From JACPHB01 sp964495505 (lineage in GTDB: Bacteria > Patescibacteriota > Minisyncoccia > UBA10092), in contig CAZBVM010000002.1 of assembly GCA_964495505.1 (NCBI GenBank), positions 1 to 46,456 on the forward strand: a stretch of 46,456 bases of DNA, in the 5' to 3' direction. Shown here piece after piece: positions 24,516 through 32,741 of the stretch. Position 1 is the first letter of the stretch; each line of letters opens with the position of its first letter. Position numbers and translations under genes: made by a program. Below the pieces are notes generated by a model. The model was not told the origin of the DNA, made no database searches, and saw only the letters and a program-made list of their open reading frames with translations.

Positions 24516-25373
24516 TTATGATTTTTTGGCAATTATGAAAAAATCATCGCGAAAATCAACCGGCAAGCTTATACTTCCCAAGCGTGTCCCCGCCAATAAA
24601 TCCGCCGCCCATCGCCAAATAAAAATATTCTGCCATCTGGCCAACATATTAAATAAATATTGCAAAGCAAATTTTTTCCTGATTTTGCCCGCATAAACTA
24701 CCTCAAAACCAATTTTGGAAAGCAAAAAGCAAAGATTGTTTTGGTTGAAATAAATGACATGTTCGGGCGGAATAAACTTGTACCAGCGTTTCCCTAAAAT
24801 TTTCGCGGCAAAACTGCCGGTATCTATGGTATTGATAGCAACCACTCCCCCCGGTTTAAGTATTTTATAAATCACTCTAAAATCAAAATCCGGATTTATC
24901 AGATGCTCTAAAACATCCCATAAAGTTACCGCATCAAAAAATTCCGGTTTAAAATCGGATTTTTCAAGCGTGCCGGTGACGACCTTCAACCCTCTTCTCC
25001 TGGCAATTTCCGCGGCATATTCCGAAATTTCAATTCCGCTTCCTTCAAAACCCGCCTTTTCTGCCAATTGCAAAAAATATCCGGTCGCCGCGCCAATATC
25101 CAATAATTTATTGCCACTGGAAAAATCCTTGATTTTTTCCAGATAAGTAACAAGCGTTTTGGACATTGCCAATTTATCATCGTCATAGTTGACATAACCA
25201 AAACCTTTTTTAGCGCCGAAAAAATAATCGGCAGAATATATTTCGGAGAAATTTTCCGGTAATGGAAAAATAAAAACCAAACCGCATTTTTTGCAGCGCC
25301 AAAGATCAAAATTATTTTTTTTCGTAAAAAAATCCGCGGTCTGGCTGTTACAAACAATGCAGAATTGATTCAT
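24516..25373 (-). CDS. SAM-dependent methyltransferase with N-terminal zinc ribbon
   Basis: 285 residues. CxxC pairs at 5/8 and 27/30 (CIVC, CKKC) form a rubredoxin-like knuckle. Motif I LLDIGAATGYF lies at 90-100, followed by GSGIEISEYAAEIAR, AVTLWDVLEHLINPD and LKPGGVVAINTIDTGS. This layout (zinc ribbon plus Methyltransf_23) is common for sugar methyltransferases in polysaccharide clusters. The C-terminal third has RWYKFIPPEHVIYFNQNNL, also typical. It lies 5 bp after the C-methyltransferase gene, and its stop is 1 bp before the ATG of the GT-C gene. Confidence 0.82.
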   Translation of the reverse strand: MNQFCIVCNSQTADFFTKKNNFDLWRCKKCGLVFIFPLPENFSEIYSADYFFGAKKGFGYVNYDDDKLAMSKTLVTYLEKIKDFSSGNKLLDIGAATGYFLQLAEKAGFEGSGIEISEYAAEIARRRGLKVVTGTLEKSDFKPEFFDAVTLWDVLEHLINPDFDFRVIYKILKPGGVVAINTIDTGSFAAKILGKRWYKFIPPEHVIYFNQNNLCFLLSKIGFEVVYAGKIRKKFALQYLFNMLARWQNIFIWRWAADLLAGTRLGSISLPVDFRDDFFIIAKKS

Positions 25374-25378
25374 TTAAT

Positions 25379-26650
25379 TTATATGATTTCAAATTTAGGC
25401 AAGGGCACGATAAACTTGCCTCCTAACCTCAAAAATTCTTGTTCGCGCCCCTTAAATTCCTCCATAAAATGCCACGGCAATACTAAAAAATAATCAGGTT
25501 TTTCAGCACGGGCTTGTTCTTCAGAAATAATAGGAATCATTGTGCTAATGGTCTTCTTGCCCCATTTATCGGGATTTCTTTCCGCAGCAGCGGCAATAAT
25601 ATTATGATCAAGTCCGTAGAATTGCAACAAAGTATTCCCTTTCGTCGAAGCGCCGTAAACATAAATTTTTTTTCCTTTTTCATGTTCATTTTTAACAAAA
25701 GCTACCAATTGGTCTCTAAGTTTATGAATATTTTCTACGAAATCTTTATATATTTTTTTATTGTCAAGCCCCAAGTCCTCTTCAAACTTACGCAAATCTT
25801 TTACGCGCTTTTCTGCGCCCGCAGAAATTTTAACGGTTTCGCCCCCATCTTTGTGGCGAATATAGGTTCTAAAACTTCCGCCATTAATATCATTAAGTTC
25901 AACATCGAAAATTTCAAGATTATGTCGTTTTAATAAATTTTCAAGCGAAAGTAAGGAATAATATTCAAGATGTTCATGGCAGATGTTGTCAAAAGCGTTT
26001 TGTGAAAGCATGGAGGGCAGATAGCTCATTTGAATAATGAAGATACCCTCTTTATCCAAACATCTGACCACGTCTGAAACAAACGCATTGGGATCTTCCA
26101 GATCGTAAAACATGGCGATGGCGGTAATAGCCGTGGCTTTGGAATCGCTGAATTCTTTTTGCCACGCTAGGTAGCTGAAAAAATCATTAATAATGCGAGT
26201 CGTGCCTTCGCGCGCCAACTTCATAAGATTAGTTGCAGGCTCAAAACCAATGGTCTTTACGCCATCTGCAAAATAACCGCGCAGCAATGTCCCGTCGTTG
26301 GCACCAATATCAATTAAATAATCACCGGACTTTAAATCAACAAGTTCTTCAACTTTCTTCGCAATCCCGTTAAGCTCACCAGTCATGGTCTTGTTCACGC
26401 CAGAACGGTACCAATAATTTCGGTACATTGCCTCATGCGCAGCGGTGTGCTTCAACTGCAATAAGCCGCAGCCACCATCCTTTTTATTGCAAAGGACTAA
26501 TTCAAGCGGGATTTTGGAATTTTCATCTTGCCCCAACGCGTCATCCACAAAGTCAGACATATACAAGTCGCCCAATGATAAAATAGGCACTAACGGTTTA
26601 AAATCGCAAACTCGGCAAGTGTCTCTTACGGCAATTATTTTTTGTTTCAT
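25379..26650 (-). CDS. NDP-sugar C-methyltransferase, TylC3/TcaB9-like
   Basis: 423 residues with the three-part build of sugar C-methyltransferases. An N-terminal zinc site has Cys12, Cys15, Cys54 and Cys61. The central SAM domain has IDIGANDG at 113-120. HEHLEYY at 225-231 is the catalytic His/Glu/Tyr block of TcaB9-type 3-C-methyltransferases. The C-terminal domain has YVYGASTKGNTLLQFYG and ends LPWHFMEEF, the usual signature. Such enzymes methylate C-3 of nucleotide 4-keto-6-deoxy sugars. With gmd in the same operon, GDP-4-keto-6-deoxymannose is a natural substrate, as proposed for virenose-type sugars. The product is inferred. It lies 12 bp after the GT2 gene. Confidence 0.88.
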   Translation of the reverse strand: MKQKIIAVRDTCRVCDFKPLVPILSLGDLYMSDFVDDALGQDENSKIPLELVLCNKKDGGCGLLQLKHTAAHEAMYRNYWYRSGVNKTMTGELNGIAKKVEELVDLKSGDYLIDIGANDGTLLRGYFADGVKTIGFEPATNLMKLAREGTTRIINDFFSYLAWQKEFSDSKATAITAIAMFYDLEDPNAFVSDVVRCLDKEGIFIIQMSYLPSMLSQNAFDNICHEHLEYYSLLSLENLLKRHNLEIFDVELNDINGGSFRTYIRHKDGGETVKISAGAEKRVKDLRKFEEDLGLDNKKIYKDFVENIHKLRDQLVAFVKNEHEKGKKIYVYGASTKGNTLLQFYGLDHNIIAAAAERNPDKWGKKTISTMIPIISEEQARAEKPDYFLVLPWHFMEEFKGREQEFLRLGGKFIVPLPKFEII

Positions 26651-26662
26651 TGGTTTATTACT

Positions 26663-27394
26663 TTACTTTGATTTATCAAAAAAAGTGTAACAAGTCAATT
26701 TAAAGAAATATTTCGGCGCTTGCGTAAGAAAATTCATTTTTGAATCGCCGAATTTCCTATTATAAAATATCACTGGAATTTCTGCAAGTTTTGCTCTTTT
26801 CTTTAGGATGCGAAAAATTGTTTCAAAAAGAAAAAAATGTCCATCTTCAACGGTTTTAATTTCAAGCCATTTTGATCGGCGCAAAATGCGAAAATTGGTA
26901 TTAAAGTTACGGATATTTTTCATACCGCTGAAATTTTTTATTGTCCAATTGCCAACTCGGCTTACCAGATAACTTACCCTTACCCATAACGGTTTGTGTT
27001 CTTGTTTAAGTGGCTTATACTCAACCTTGTAGCCAAGCACGATATCGTAACCCTCTTTAATCGTTTCAAAAAGACGCCCCATATCTTCAACAACAAAAGA
27101 GAGGTCGGCGTCGGAAGACAGAATATATTCTCCTTCAGCGGCGTTGTAGCCGTCGCGCAGGGCAGAACCTATGCCTAAAAGTTTTGGTCGTGATATAAGT
27201 TTAATATTGCCAAATTTCTTATTTAACGAATCCAGAAGTTCCTTTGTGCCATCCCGCGAATTATCGTCAACAACAATAATTTCAAAAGAATGGCCGTTAA
27301 AGGCCTTTTCAATTTCAGGGATAAATATGGCCAGGTTTTTTGCTTCCTTATAAGCCGGCAGGACTATAGAAAGTTTTAACGGATTTTCATCCAT
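26663..27394 (-). CDS. Dolichyl-phosphate mannose synthase-like GT2
   Basis: 243 residues, soluble GT-A domain. VLPAYKEAKNL (11-21), VVDDNSRDGT (41-50) and SSDADLSF (93-100, metal-binding DxD) are the three DPM1 core motifs. The RILKKRAKLAEIPVIFYNRKFGDSKMN block near the C-terminus is typical of DPM1 and places Arg/Lys near the lipid phosphate. It ends without membrane helices. Predicted to make polyprenyl-phosphate hexose for the GT-C enzymes. It starts 1 bp after the methyltransferase stop, so it is co-transcribed. Confidence 0.87.
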   Translation of the reverse strand: MDENPLKLSIVLPAYKEAKNLAIFIPEIEKAFNGHSFEIIVVDDNSRDGTKELLDSLNKKFGNIKLISRPKLLGIGSALRDGYNAAEGEYILSSDADLSFVVEDMGRLFETIKEGYDIVLGYKVEYKPLKQEHKPLWVRVSYLVSRVGNWTIKNFSGMKNIRNFNTNFRILRRSKWLEIKTVEDGHFFLFETIFRILKKRAKLAEIPVIFYNRKFGDSKMNFLTQAPKYFFKLTCYTFFDKSK

Positions 27395-27395
27395 T

Positions 27396-28034
27396 TTATT
27401 TTCTCATTTCCAGTAATATAACGCCCAAAAATAACGGCTGAAGAAAAAATACTTTATAATTAGCAGTAATGCTTTTACCGATTTCGCCCAGACTGCGATG
27501 AGTAAAAAACTTCTGTTCTGGCCAGGGCCAAAATTTTCTTAAAACTATCGGCCGAGTAACAACATACCACAAATAGAGATACGAATATAAATACGGAACG
27601 CTTATCAGGGCGATCCCTCCGGTCTTAGTAGCTTTAAAATGTTCTCGCGCCAGCTGCTCCGAATCTTCATAATGTTCTATAAGACCCTGACTCCAAACAA
27701 AATCAAACTCTTCTTTATAGGGCAGATTGCGGCAATCTCCTTTTACAAATTCTACGTTGGTTATTTCTTTCTTTTGAGCATTGGCTTTTGAGATCTCCAG
27801 AGAGTTTTGAGAGATATCTAAACCGACAGCCCGATCAATAGCCGGCGCGATTTCCAGTAATAAAGTTGAAGTGCCGCATCCGATTTCCAGAAAAGACATA
27901 TTTTTAAAAACATATCGAGAAACAAGTCGAAAAAAGAACCGATTGTAAACGCGTCGGCCCAAATGGATGAATTTAGATACCATGTTTCTTCGGGACCAAA
28001 CATGATCCCAGCTTCTTTCGTGATTTGACTCCAT
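27396..28034 (-). CDS. Class I SAM-dependent methyltransferase
   Basis: 212 residues. FLEIGCGTST (48-57) is motif I, AVGLDISQNSLEISK motif II, FVKGDCRNLPY and FDFVWSQGLIEHYED motif IV, and TKTGGIALISVPY motif V. The C-terminus has hydrophobic stretches with aromatic residues (YLYSYLYLWYVVTRP), as often seen in methyltransferases of glycan or lipid-linked substrates. The substrate is unknown. It is 34 bp after the GT4 gene and 1 bp before the GT2 gene. Confidence 0.83.
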   Translation of the reverse strand: MESNHERSWDHVWSRRNMVSKFIHLGRRVYNRFFFRLVSRYVFKNMSFLEIGCGTSTLLLEIAPAIDRAVGLDISQNSLEISKANAQKKEITNVEFVKGDCRNLPYKEEFDFVWSQGLIEHYEDSEQLAREHFKATKTGGIALISVPYLYSYLYLWYVVTRPIVLRKFWPWPEQKFFTHRSLGEIGKSITANYKVFFLQPLFLGVILLEMRK

Positions 28035-28068
28035 GATATTTATTATTAATTATACTAACTTTAACATT

Positions 28069-29211
28069 TTACTGAATAAAGTCCAGTATCTTTTTTGCGC
28101 GGCTATTCCATGTGTATTTTTTGACGTCGGCTGCCGCCTGCTGGCTCAAATGAAGCCCTAGTGTCTTGCTGGATTTGAGCATTTTGACGGCGCGTGCCAA
28201 GTCGCTAGCATCATCCGGTTGAAAAAATAGCGCGTTTTTATCGTTTAAAATTTCGCGAAGCGCCGGCAAATCCGAAGCAATAATCGGTCGGCTGCTTGCC
28301 ATATATTCAAACAGTTTGAGCGGCGAAGCGTAAAAAGCGTAATGCGGCTTATTTGGAAAAGGAATAACTAGAACATCCATGGCTTTTGTATATTTTATTG
28401 CCCTAAGCCGCAGTTGATAATCAAAAAAAAGGCACTGTGAGGCAACATTAAGGCGATTTGAAAATGTTTTATAATCTTTGATTTCTAATTTTTCTCCGCC
28501 GACAAAAACTATTTTCACGTTCTTGTCCAAAAGCGGCAAGACCTCAATCATAGTTTTAATCCCCTTTTCCATCCCCAGTGTTTTAAATCTTCCCACATAA
28601 CCCACTAGAAATTCATCCAAAGGAAGGCCCAATTCCATTCTCAATTCATCCTTGGTTTGAGAAACGGATTCAAAAATCTCCAAATCTACGGCATCGGAAG
28701 CCACCGTGATTTTTTCCGGCGCTATCTCCTGTTTAATCAACAAATTCTTAAGGCCATTCGTTATGGCAACAATTTTGTGCGCTTTATTCCAAATTTTTTT
28801 GTGAAGCCACGCGTTTTTAGGAAAACTATGGATTTCATAAACAAATTTTTTTCCCAAAAATGACAAAAACTGTCCGACAAACTGGTCTCGGGAATAAAAA
28901 ATATCCGTTTGAATTCTGGATAAAACGGGCCAAAGAAAAAAAATGAAACTGATTGATTCAATAAAGTTCGCCAGTCGGCCCAAATACTTTGAAAATGGAA
29001 TGAAATCCAAAACGGATATCTTTCTAATAATAAACAATCTGCGAATATTATAGTAGGAAAAAGGATCTTCTTTTATTGCATTGAGGCGCCGCGGCATCCA
29101 AAGTTCAACTTCAGTACCGGCATTGGAAAACGCTTCACACATTTTCATAATTTGAAAGCCGTGGGCTTTTTCTGTCGGGATTCTTGAATTTGTTATATAT
29201 ATTATTTTCAT
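28069..29211 (-). CDS. Glycosyltransferase family 4
   Basis: 380 residues, GT-B. The N-terminus IIYITNSRIPTEKAHGFQIMKM has the acceptor-side loop. IFYSRDQF, VVYEIH-like FVYEIHSFP and VASDAVDLEIF mark the interdomain region. The donor half has LVGYVGRFKTLGMEKGIKTM and SPLKLFEYMASSRPIIASD, which replaces the usual E-x7-E with a related SPLKLFEYM form common in one GT4 branch (CapM/WcaI-like). The ATG overlaps the upstream methyltransferase stop by 4 bp. Donor unknown. Confidence 0.85.
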   Translation of the reverse strand: MKIIYITNSRIPTEKAHGFQIMKMCEAFSNAGTEVELWMPRRLNAIKEDPFSYYNIRRLFIIRKISVLDFIPFSKYLGRLANFIESISFIFFLWPVLSRIQTDIFYSRDQFVGQFLSFLGKKFVYEIHSFPKNAWLHKKIWNKAHKIVAITNGLKNLLIKQEIAPEKITVASDAVDLEIFESVSQTKDELRMELGLPLDEFLVGYVGRFKTLGMEKGIKTMIEVLPLLDKNVKIVFVGGEKLEIKDYKTFSNRLNVASQCLFFDYQLRLRAIKYTKAMDVLVIPFPNKPHYAFYASPLKLFEYMASSRPIIASDLPALREILNDKNALFFQPDDASDLARAVKMLKSSKTLGLHLSQQAAADVKKYTWNSRAKKILDFIQ

Positions 29212-29804
29212 TTTTTAAGCACAAAAAAATGATGGAGCGGATTTTCAAAAACGAGATAATCTTTCTCAATAATGAATCCTGCGTTTTTCATATCAGATTT
29301 AATTTTTTTGACAGAATAATTTCTTTTGCCTATTTCCCAATAATGTTCCCCTTTAAATTGATGCTTTATTGGATAAGGTAATTTAAAAATAAGTTTCAAT
29401 TTGGGCAACAACGGAATTTTAAGAAGAAATCTTATTGCCGGCCCGAAGTGCGGCAATGATATAACAGCATGGTTTTTAGCGATTCTTTTTATTTCGGAAA
29501 GCGCTTTATTAAAGTCGCCGTAAGGAAGATGTTCAAGCACTTCGGCGCAAAGTACTGCATCAAATTCATTATCTTTAAAAGGCATATTTAAAACTGAAGC
29601 AACAACATCTGGATTTAACAATTTATCAACATCCAAAGTAACGGTTTTTAGTCCTTGCAACTTAAAATATTCTGAAATTAAACCATTGCCCTCTCCGACA
29701 ACTAAAACGCCGGACGGATTAAACTGTAAAATCTCCCGCGCCTGATGCCAGTAACTCGCCCATCTTTTTTTGTCATTATAATTTGGGGAAAGATAATCAT
29801 TCAT
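29208..29804 (-). CDS. Class I SAM-dependent methyltransferase, first gene of the fourteen-gene operon
   Basis: 198 residues. Motif I is a slightly unusual VLVVGEGNGLI (33-43), with Glu-Gly where Gly-Cys-Gly is usual. TVTLDVDKLLNPDVVASVLNMPF is motif II/III, FDAVLCAEVLEHLPYGDF motif IV and KNHAVISLPHFGP motif V. The fold is complete, but the changed glycine loop could affect SAM binding. No Shine-Dalgarno precedes the ATG. The 48-bp gap to the divergent amidotransferase gene must hold the operon promoter, yet I see no convincing minus-strand boxes. Substrate unknown. Confidence 0.78.
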   Translation of the reverse strand: MNDYLSPNYNDKKRWASYWHQAREILQFNPSGVLVVGEGNGLISEYFKLQGLKTVTLDVDKLLNPDVVASVLNMPFKDNEFDAVLCAEVLEHLPYGDFNKALSEIKRIAKNHAVISLPHFGPAIRFLLKIPLLPKLKLIFKLPYPIKHQFKGEHYWEIGKRNYSVKKIKSDMKNAGFIIEKDYLVFENPLHHFFVLKK

Positions 29805-29812
29805 TACTTTAA

Positions 29813-29841
29813 TTGAAAAATGGCTATAATCTTGTTATTAT
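29813..29841 (+). promoter_or_regulatory. Putative promoter of the asparagine-synthase gene
   Basis: TTGAAA (29813-29818), 17 nt, then TATTAT (29836-29841), ending 11 nt before the ATG at 29853. A perfect TATAAT at 29825-29830 is an alternative -10 but lacks a -35. No Shine-Dalgarno is present. Confidence 0.5.
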
Positions 29842-29852
29842 AAACCAATCTT

Positions 29853-31718
29853 ATGTGCGCAATCAATGGGTTTAATTTTAAAAACCAGGACTTAATCCTG
29901 CGAATGAATCAGGCCAATGCCCATCGGGGCCCGGATGGCACCGGTATTTTCACTGACGATTCCGTTTCCTTGGGTCATAATCGCTTGAGCATCATCGATT
30001 TATCGGATCGCGCATCACAGCCAATGAAAAGCGCAGACGAAACGCTGGTTATTATATTTAACGGAGAAATTTATAATTTTGAACGGCTTAAGAAAGAACT
30101 GGTAAACGAATATCCTTTTAAAACAAATAGTGATACCGAGGTCATATTGGCGGCATATCAAAAATGGGGACATAATGCGGTAAAAAAATTGAACGGTATT
30201 TTTGCTTTTGCGATTTGGGATTGTAAAAAGAAAGAGCTTTTTATTGCCCGGGACCATCTTGGTATCAAACCTTTCTACTATTGCATCAATGGCAAACAAT
30301 TTATTTTTTCTTCCGAAATAAAAGCGATATTGGAACATCCCATTCCTCGAAAATTTAATACCGAGGCGTTTAATCATTACTTGCGAATTCTTTACGTGCC
30401 GGAACCGCTTACCATGTTCGATGGCATCTATAAATTGCCTCCCGCGAGTTTCGGCGTTGTAAAAGACGGCATTTTGACAATACAAAAATTCTGGCAGGTG
30501 GAGCCGGGAAATTATTTGACAGAACCCCAGGCATACATAGAAAGAGAGGTTTTTAATAAAATATCGGCGTCCGTCGAACAGCAGTTGATTTCTGACAGAC
30601 CACTCGGAATATATTTATCGGGAGGCATCGATTCAAGCACCATCCTTCACTGCGTAGCCCAAAAGTATCGGAAAATTAACACATTTTCCGTGGGATTTAA
30701 TCTCCGAAACGAAAAAGTGGAAGAGAAATTCAATACAGATCTTTATCTGGCAAGAAAAACCGCAATGCATTACGGCGCCAGCCATCACGAAGTGATGTTA
30801 TCAACTGAAGACGTGCCCGAACTATTCACAAAAGCGATACGGCATATGGACGAACCGATTTCAAATCCAACGGCTCTCGCAATGATAAAACTGGCGGCTT
30901 TCGCAAAAGACAGGGTTACGGTGGCGTTGGGGGGCGATGGCGGAGATGAACTTTTCGGAGGTTATGAAAGGTATCGTCTCAGTTTAATTGCAAGCTATTA
31001 TCAAAAGCTCCCCCGCGCGCTTCGAATTCTGTTTTCGTGGAATGATAAATTAAGAAAATTGAACACCGCCACCGGCATAGATAGATTTACACTTTTTATG
31101 TTTCAAAAGAACGGCATTTTAGAAAGAACAATACATCCTGAATGGCTGAATAAGACAATCTCTGAGGAATTTTTCAATAAGAAATATTTTATTCCCGGGC
31201 GCAATCGGCGTTTTGAGGAAATATTTATGAATACCGACAGGCAAAGCTGGCTTGTCGATCAGTCGCTGATGTTAACAGATAAAATGTCTATGGCATCCGG
31301 ACTTGAGGTGCGGGTGCCATTATTAGATAAAGATCTGGTTGAACTAGCCGCGCGAATTCCTCTTAAATACAAAGTAAGCCCTTTCAACACAAAAATTATC
31401 TTAAAATCAGCGGTAAAGGGGCGAATACCATCGTTTCTTTTGGACCAGCCCAAAAGAGGCTGGTTTGCGCCCGGCGCCAAATGGCTGCGATATCCGTCTG
31501 TTTATACATTCGCCCAGAACGTTCTTTCGCCCGAATATTATTCAGAAACATCGCCGATTTTTTCATGGAAGGAAATTAAGAAAATCTTAGATGACCATTG
31601 CGCCGGACGCCAATATAATTTAGTAATATTATGGGCGCTAATGACATTCCAACTATGGGCGCGCGAATTTAATATAAGCGGCAGCGCAAAACATTTCCCC
31701 GATGATGCGAGGAATTAA
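29853..31718 (+). CDS. asnB: Asparagine synthase (glutamine-hydrolysing) family amidotransferase
   Basis: 621 residues. The start is fixed because Cys2 in MCAINGF must be the N-terminal nucleophile of the class II glutaminase domain. AHRGPDGTG (23-31), LSIIDLS, FNGEIYN and SSEIKA follow, as in AsnB. The synthetase half has the ATP pyrophosphatase loop YLSGGIDSS near 254 and GGDGGDELFGGYERY near 370. It would make asparagine, or amidate a sugar carboxylate, as AsnB relatives in O-antigen clusters are believed to do. The setting between two glycan operons favours the second, but sequence alone cannot decide. It has its own promoter and no Shine-Dalgarno. Its last 66 bp overlap the convergent GT4 gene. 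Confidence 0.88.
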   Translation: MCAINGFNFKNQDLILRMNQANAHRGPDGTGIFTDDSVSLGHNRLSIIDLSDRASQPMKSADETLVIIFNGEIYNFERLKKELVNEYPFKTNSDTEVILAAYQKWGHNAVKKLNGIFAFAIWDCKKKELFIARDHLGIKPFYYCINGKQFIFSSEIKAILEHPIPRKFNTEAFNHYLRILYVPEPLTMFDGIYKLPPASFGVVKDGILTIQKFWQVEPGNYLTEPQAYIEREVFNKISASVEQQLISDRPLGIYLSGGIDSSTILHCVAQKYRKINTFSVGFNLRNEKVEEKFNTDLYLARKTAMHYGASHHEVMLSTEDVPELFTKAIRHMDEPISNPTALAMIKLAAFAKDRVTVALGGDGGDELFGGYERYRLSLIASYYQKLPRALRILFSWNDKLRKLNTATGIDRFTLFMFQKNGILERTIHPEWLNKTISEEFFNKKYFIPGRNRRFEEIFMNTDRQSWLVDQSLMLTDKMSMASGLEVRVPLLDKDLVELAARIPLKYKVSPFNTKIILKSAVKGRIPSFLLDQPKRGWFAPGAKWLRYPSVYTFAQNVLSPEYYSETSPIFSWKEIKKILDDHCAGRQYNLVILWALMTFQLWAREFNISGSAKHFPDDARN

Positions 31719-32741
31719 GTTGTCCAGATTGTGACTATAAACTGCAATTTCCCGCAATTGATTTTGCAGATTTTCGTTTTGATATAATTTTTTGTAAAAA
31801 ATATTATTTAATTTCTCCGTTAAATCGGTCTCATTCTCCGCTTTAAAAATCAAATTCGACGCGATTTCTCTCGGGAAAACCGTCAAAAAAGCGGTATTTG
31901 AGGTCAAAGGAATCATACCCGAAGCCATTGCTTCTAAAACAACTTTGTCCAAGCCGCCGGAGGGAACAGTGTTAACGAGAATTTCAGCATCGGCGAAATA
32001 TCCCGGCATTTTATTGTAAGAAACAGCGCCGGAAAATTCTACGTTATCCTCGATTCCGAGTTCAATAACCATTTTTTTTAGAAAATCTGAATATTTAAGG
32101 TGATGCTCTTGAATCACGCCCCCGATGATTTTTAATTTCAAGTTGTAACCTGATTTTATTAAATCCGCCACAGCTCGGATAATCAAATGGTGCCCTTTAG
32201 ATGGTGTAATCCTTCCTACCGACAAAATCGTAATTTTGTCTTGTATTTGGTATTTAGTATTTGGTATTTGGAATTTATTGATATCAATACCGTGGCCAGT
32301 AACGATCCGTTTTGGTGTATTAATTCTCATTGCCGCTTCGTGCGCAGTAAAAACTTTCTTGCAAAATAAAACCGCCAAGCGGAGCTTCCAATGAACTGAA
32401 ACGCCCGTGTACCACATAAAAATTGGTTTTCTGTAAAAAAACGCGACTGGCGCCGCTAAAATTACATATTTCGGAACCATGTGAACCAAAATAGCATCGG
32501 ATTTGCCGATAATTTTAAATAATCCAGCGTAAAAACCAAAAAGTTTTCCGAAAAAACCCACTCCTTTTTCCTTACCCATGCTCACAACCTTCATGTTCGG
32601 CTCTGTCGGTTCGGAACGCTTTTCAAGCGCTAAAATATAAACGTTTTCAAGTCGTTCCGCCAATTTGTTCCACCAATCAATAAAAACGCCGAGATTGGAG
32701 TCATTAATGTCATATTTTTGGGTTATAACCAAAAGTTTCAT
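31653..32741 (-). CDS. Glycosyltransferase family 4 with a heptamer-encoded insert
   Basis: 362 residues, GT-B, last gene of its operon. KLLVITQKYDINDSNLGVFIDWW opens the acceptor half, VTGHGIDINKF marks the linker, and ILSVGRITPSKGHHLI begins the donor half. VNTVPSGGLDKVVLEAMASGMIPL carries a variant donor motif with Asp in the first acidic position. Between linker and donor half, QIPNTKYQIQD is encoded by five tandem heptamers and lengthens the hinge. The C-terminal 22 codons run through the end of the convergent amidotransferase gene, an unusually long 3' overlap. Confidence 0.85.
   Translation of the reverse strand: MKLLVITQKYDINDSNLGVFIDWWNKLAERLENVYILALEKRSEPTEPNMKVVSMGKEKGVGFFGKLFGFYAGLFKIIGKSDAILVHMVPKYVILAAPVAFFYRKPIFMWYTGVSVHWKLRLAVLFCKKVFTAHEAAMRINTPKRIVTGHGIDINKFQIPNTKYQIQDKITILSVGRITPSKGHHLIIRAVADLIKSGYNLKLKIIGGVIQEHHLKYSDFLKKMVIELGIEDNVEFSGAVSYNKMPGYFADAEILVNTVPSGGLDKVVLEAMASGMIPLTSNTAFLTVFPREIASNLIFKAENETDLTEKLNNIFYKKLYQNENLQNQLREIAVYSHNLDNLIPRIIGEMFCAAAYIKFARP
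32243..32277. repeat. Five tandem heptamers in a GT4 gene
   Basis: GTATTTG, GTATTTA, GTATTTG, GTATTTG and GAATTTA run head to tail on the plus strand. Because 7 is not a multiple of 3, the minus-strand product cycles every 21 bp as QIPNTKY-like residues. It sits in the interdomain linker, where extra length is tolerated. Confidence 0.8.

Noticed and set aside
31719..31800. Terminator hairpin after the asparagine synthase gene
   Set aside because: CTGCAA/TTGCAG arms exist near 31740-31769, but the loop is long and no T run follows.
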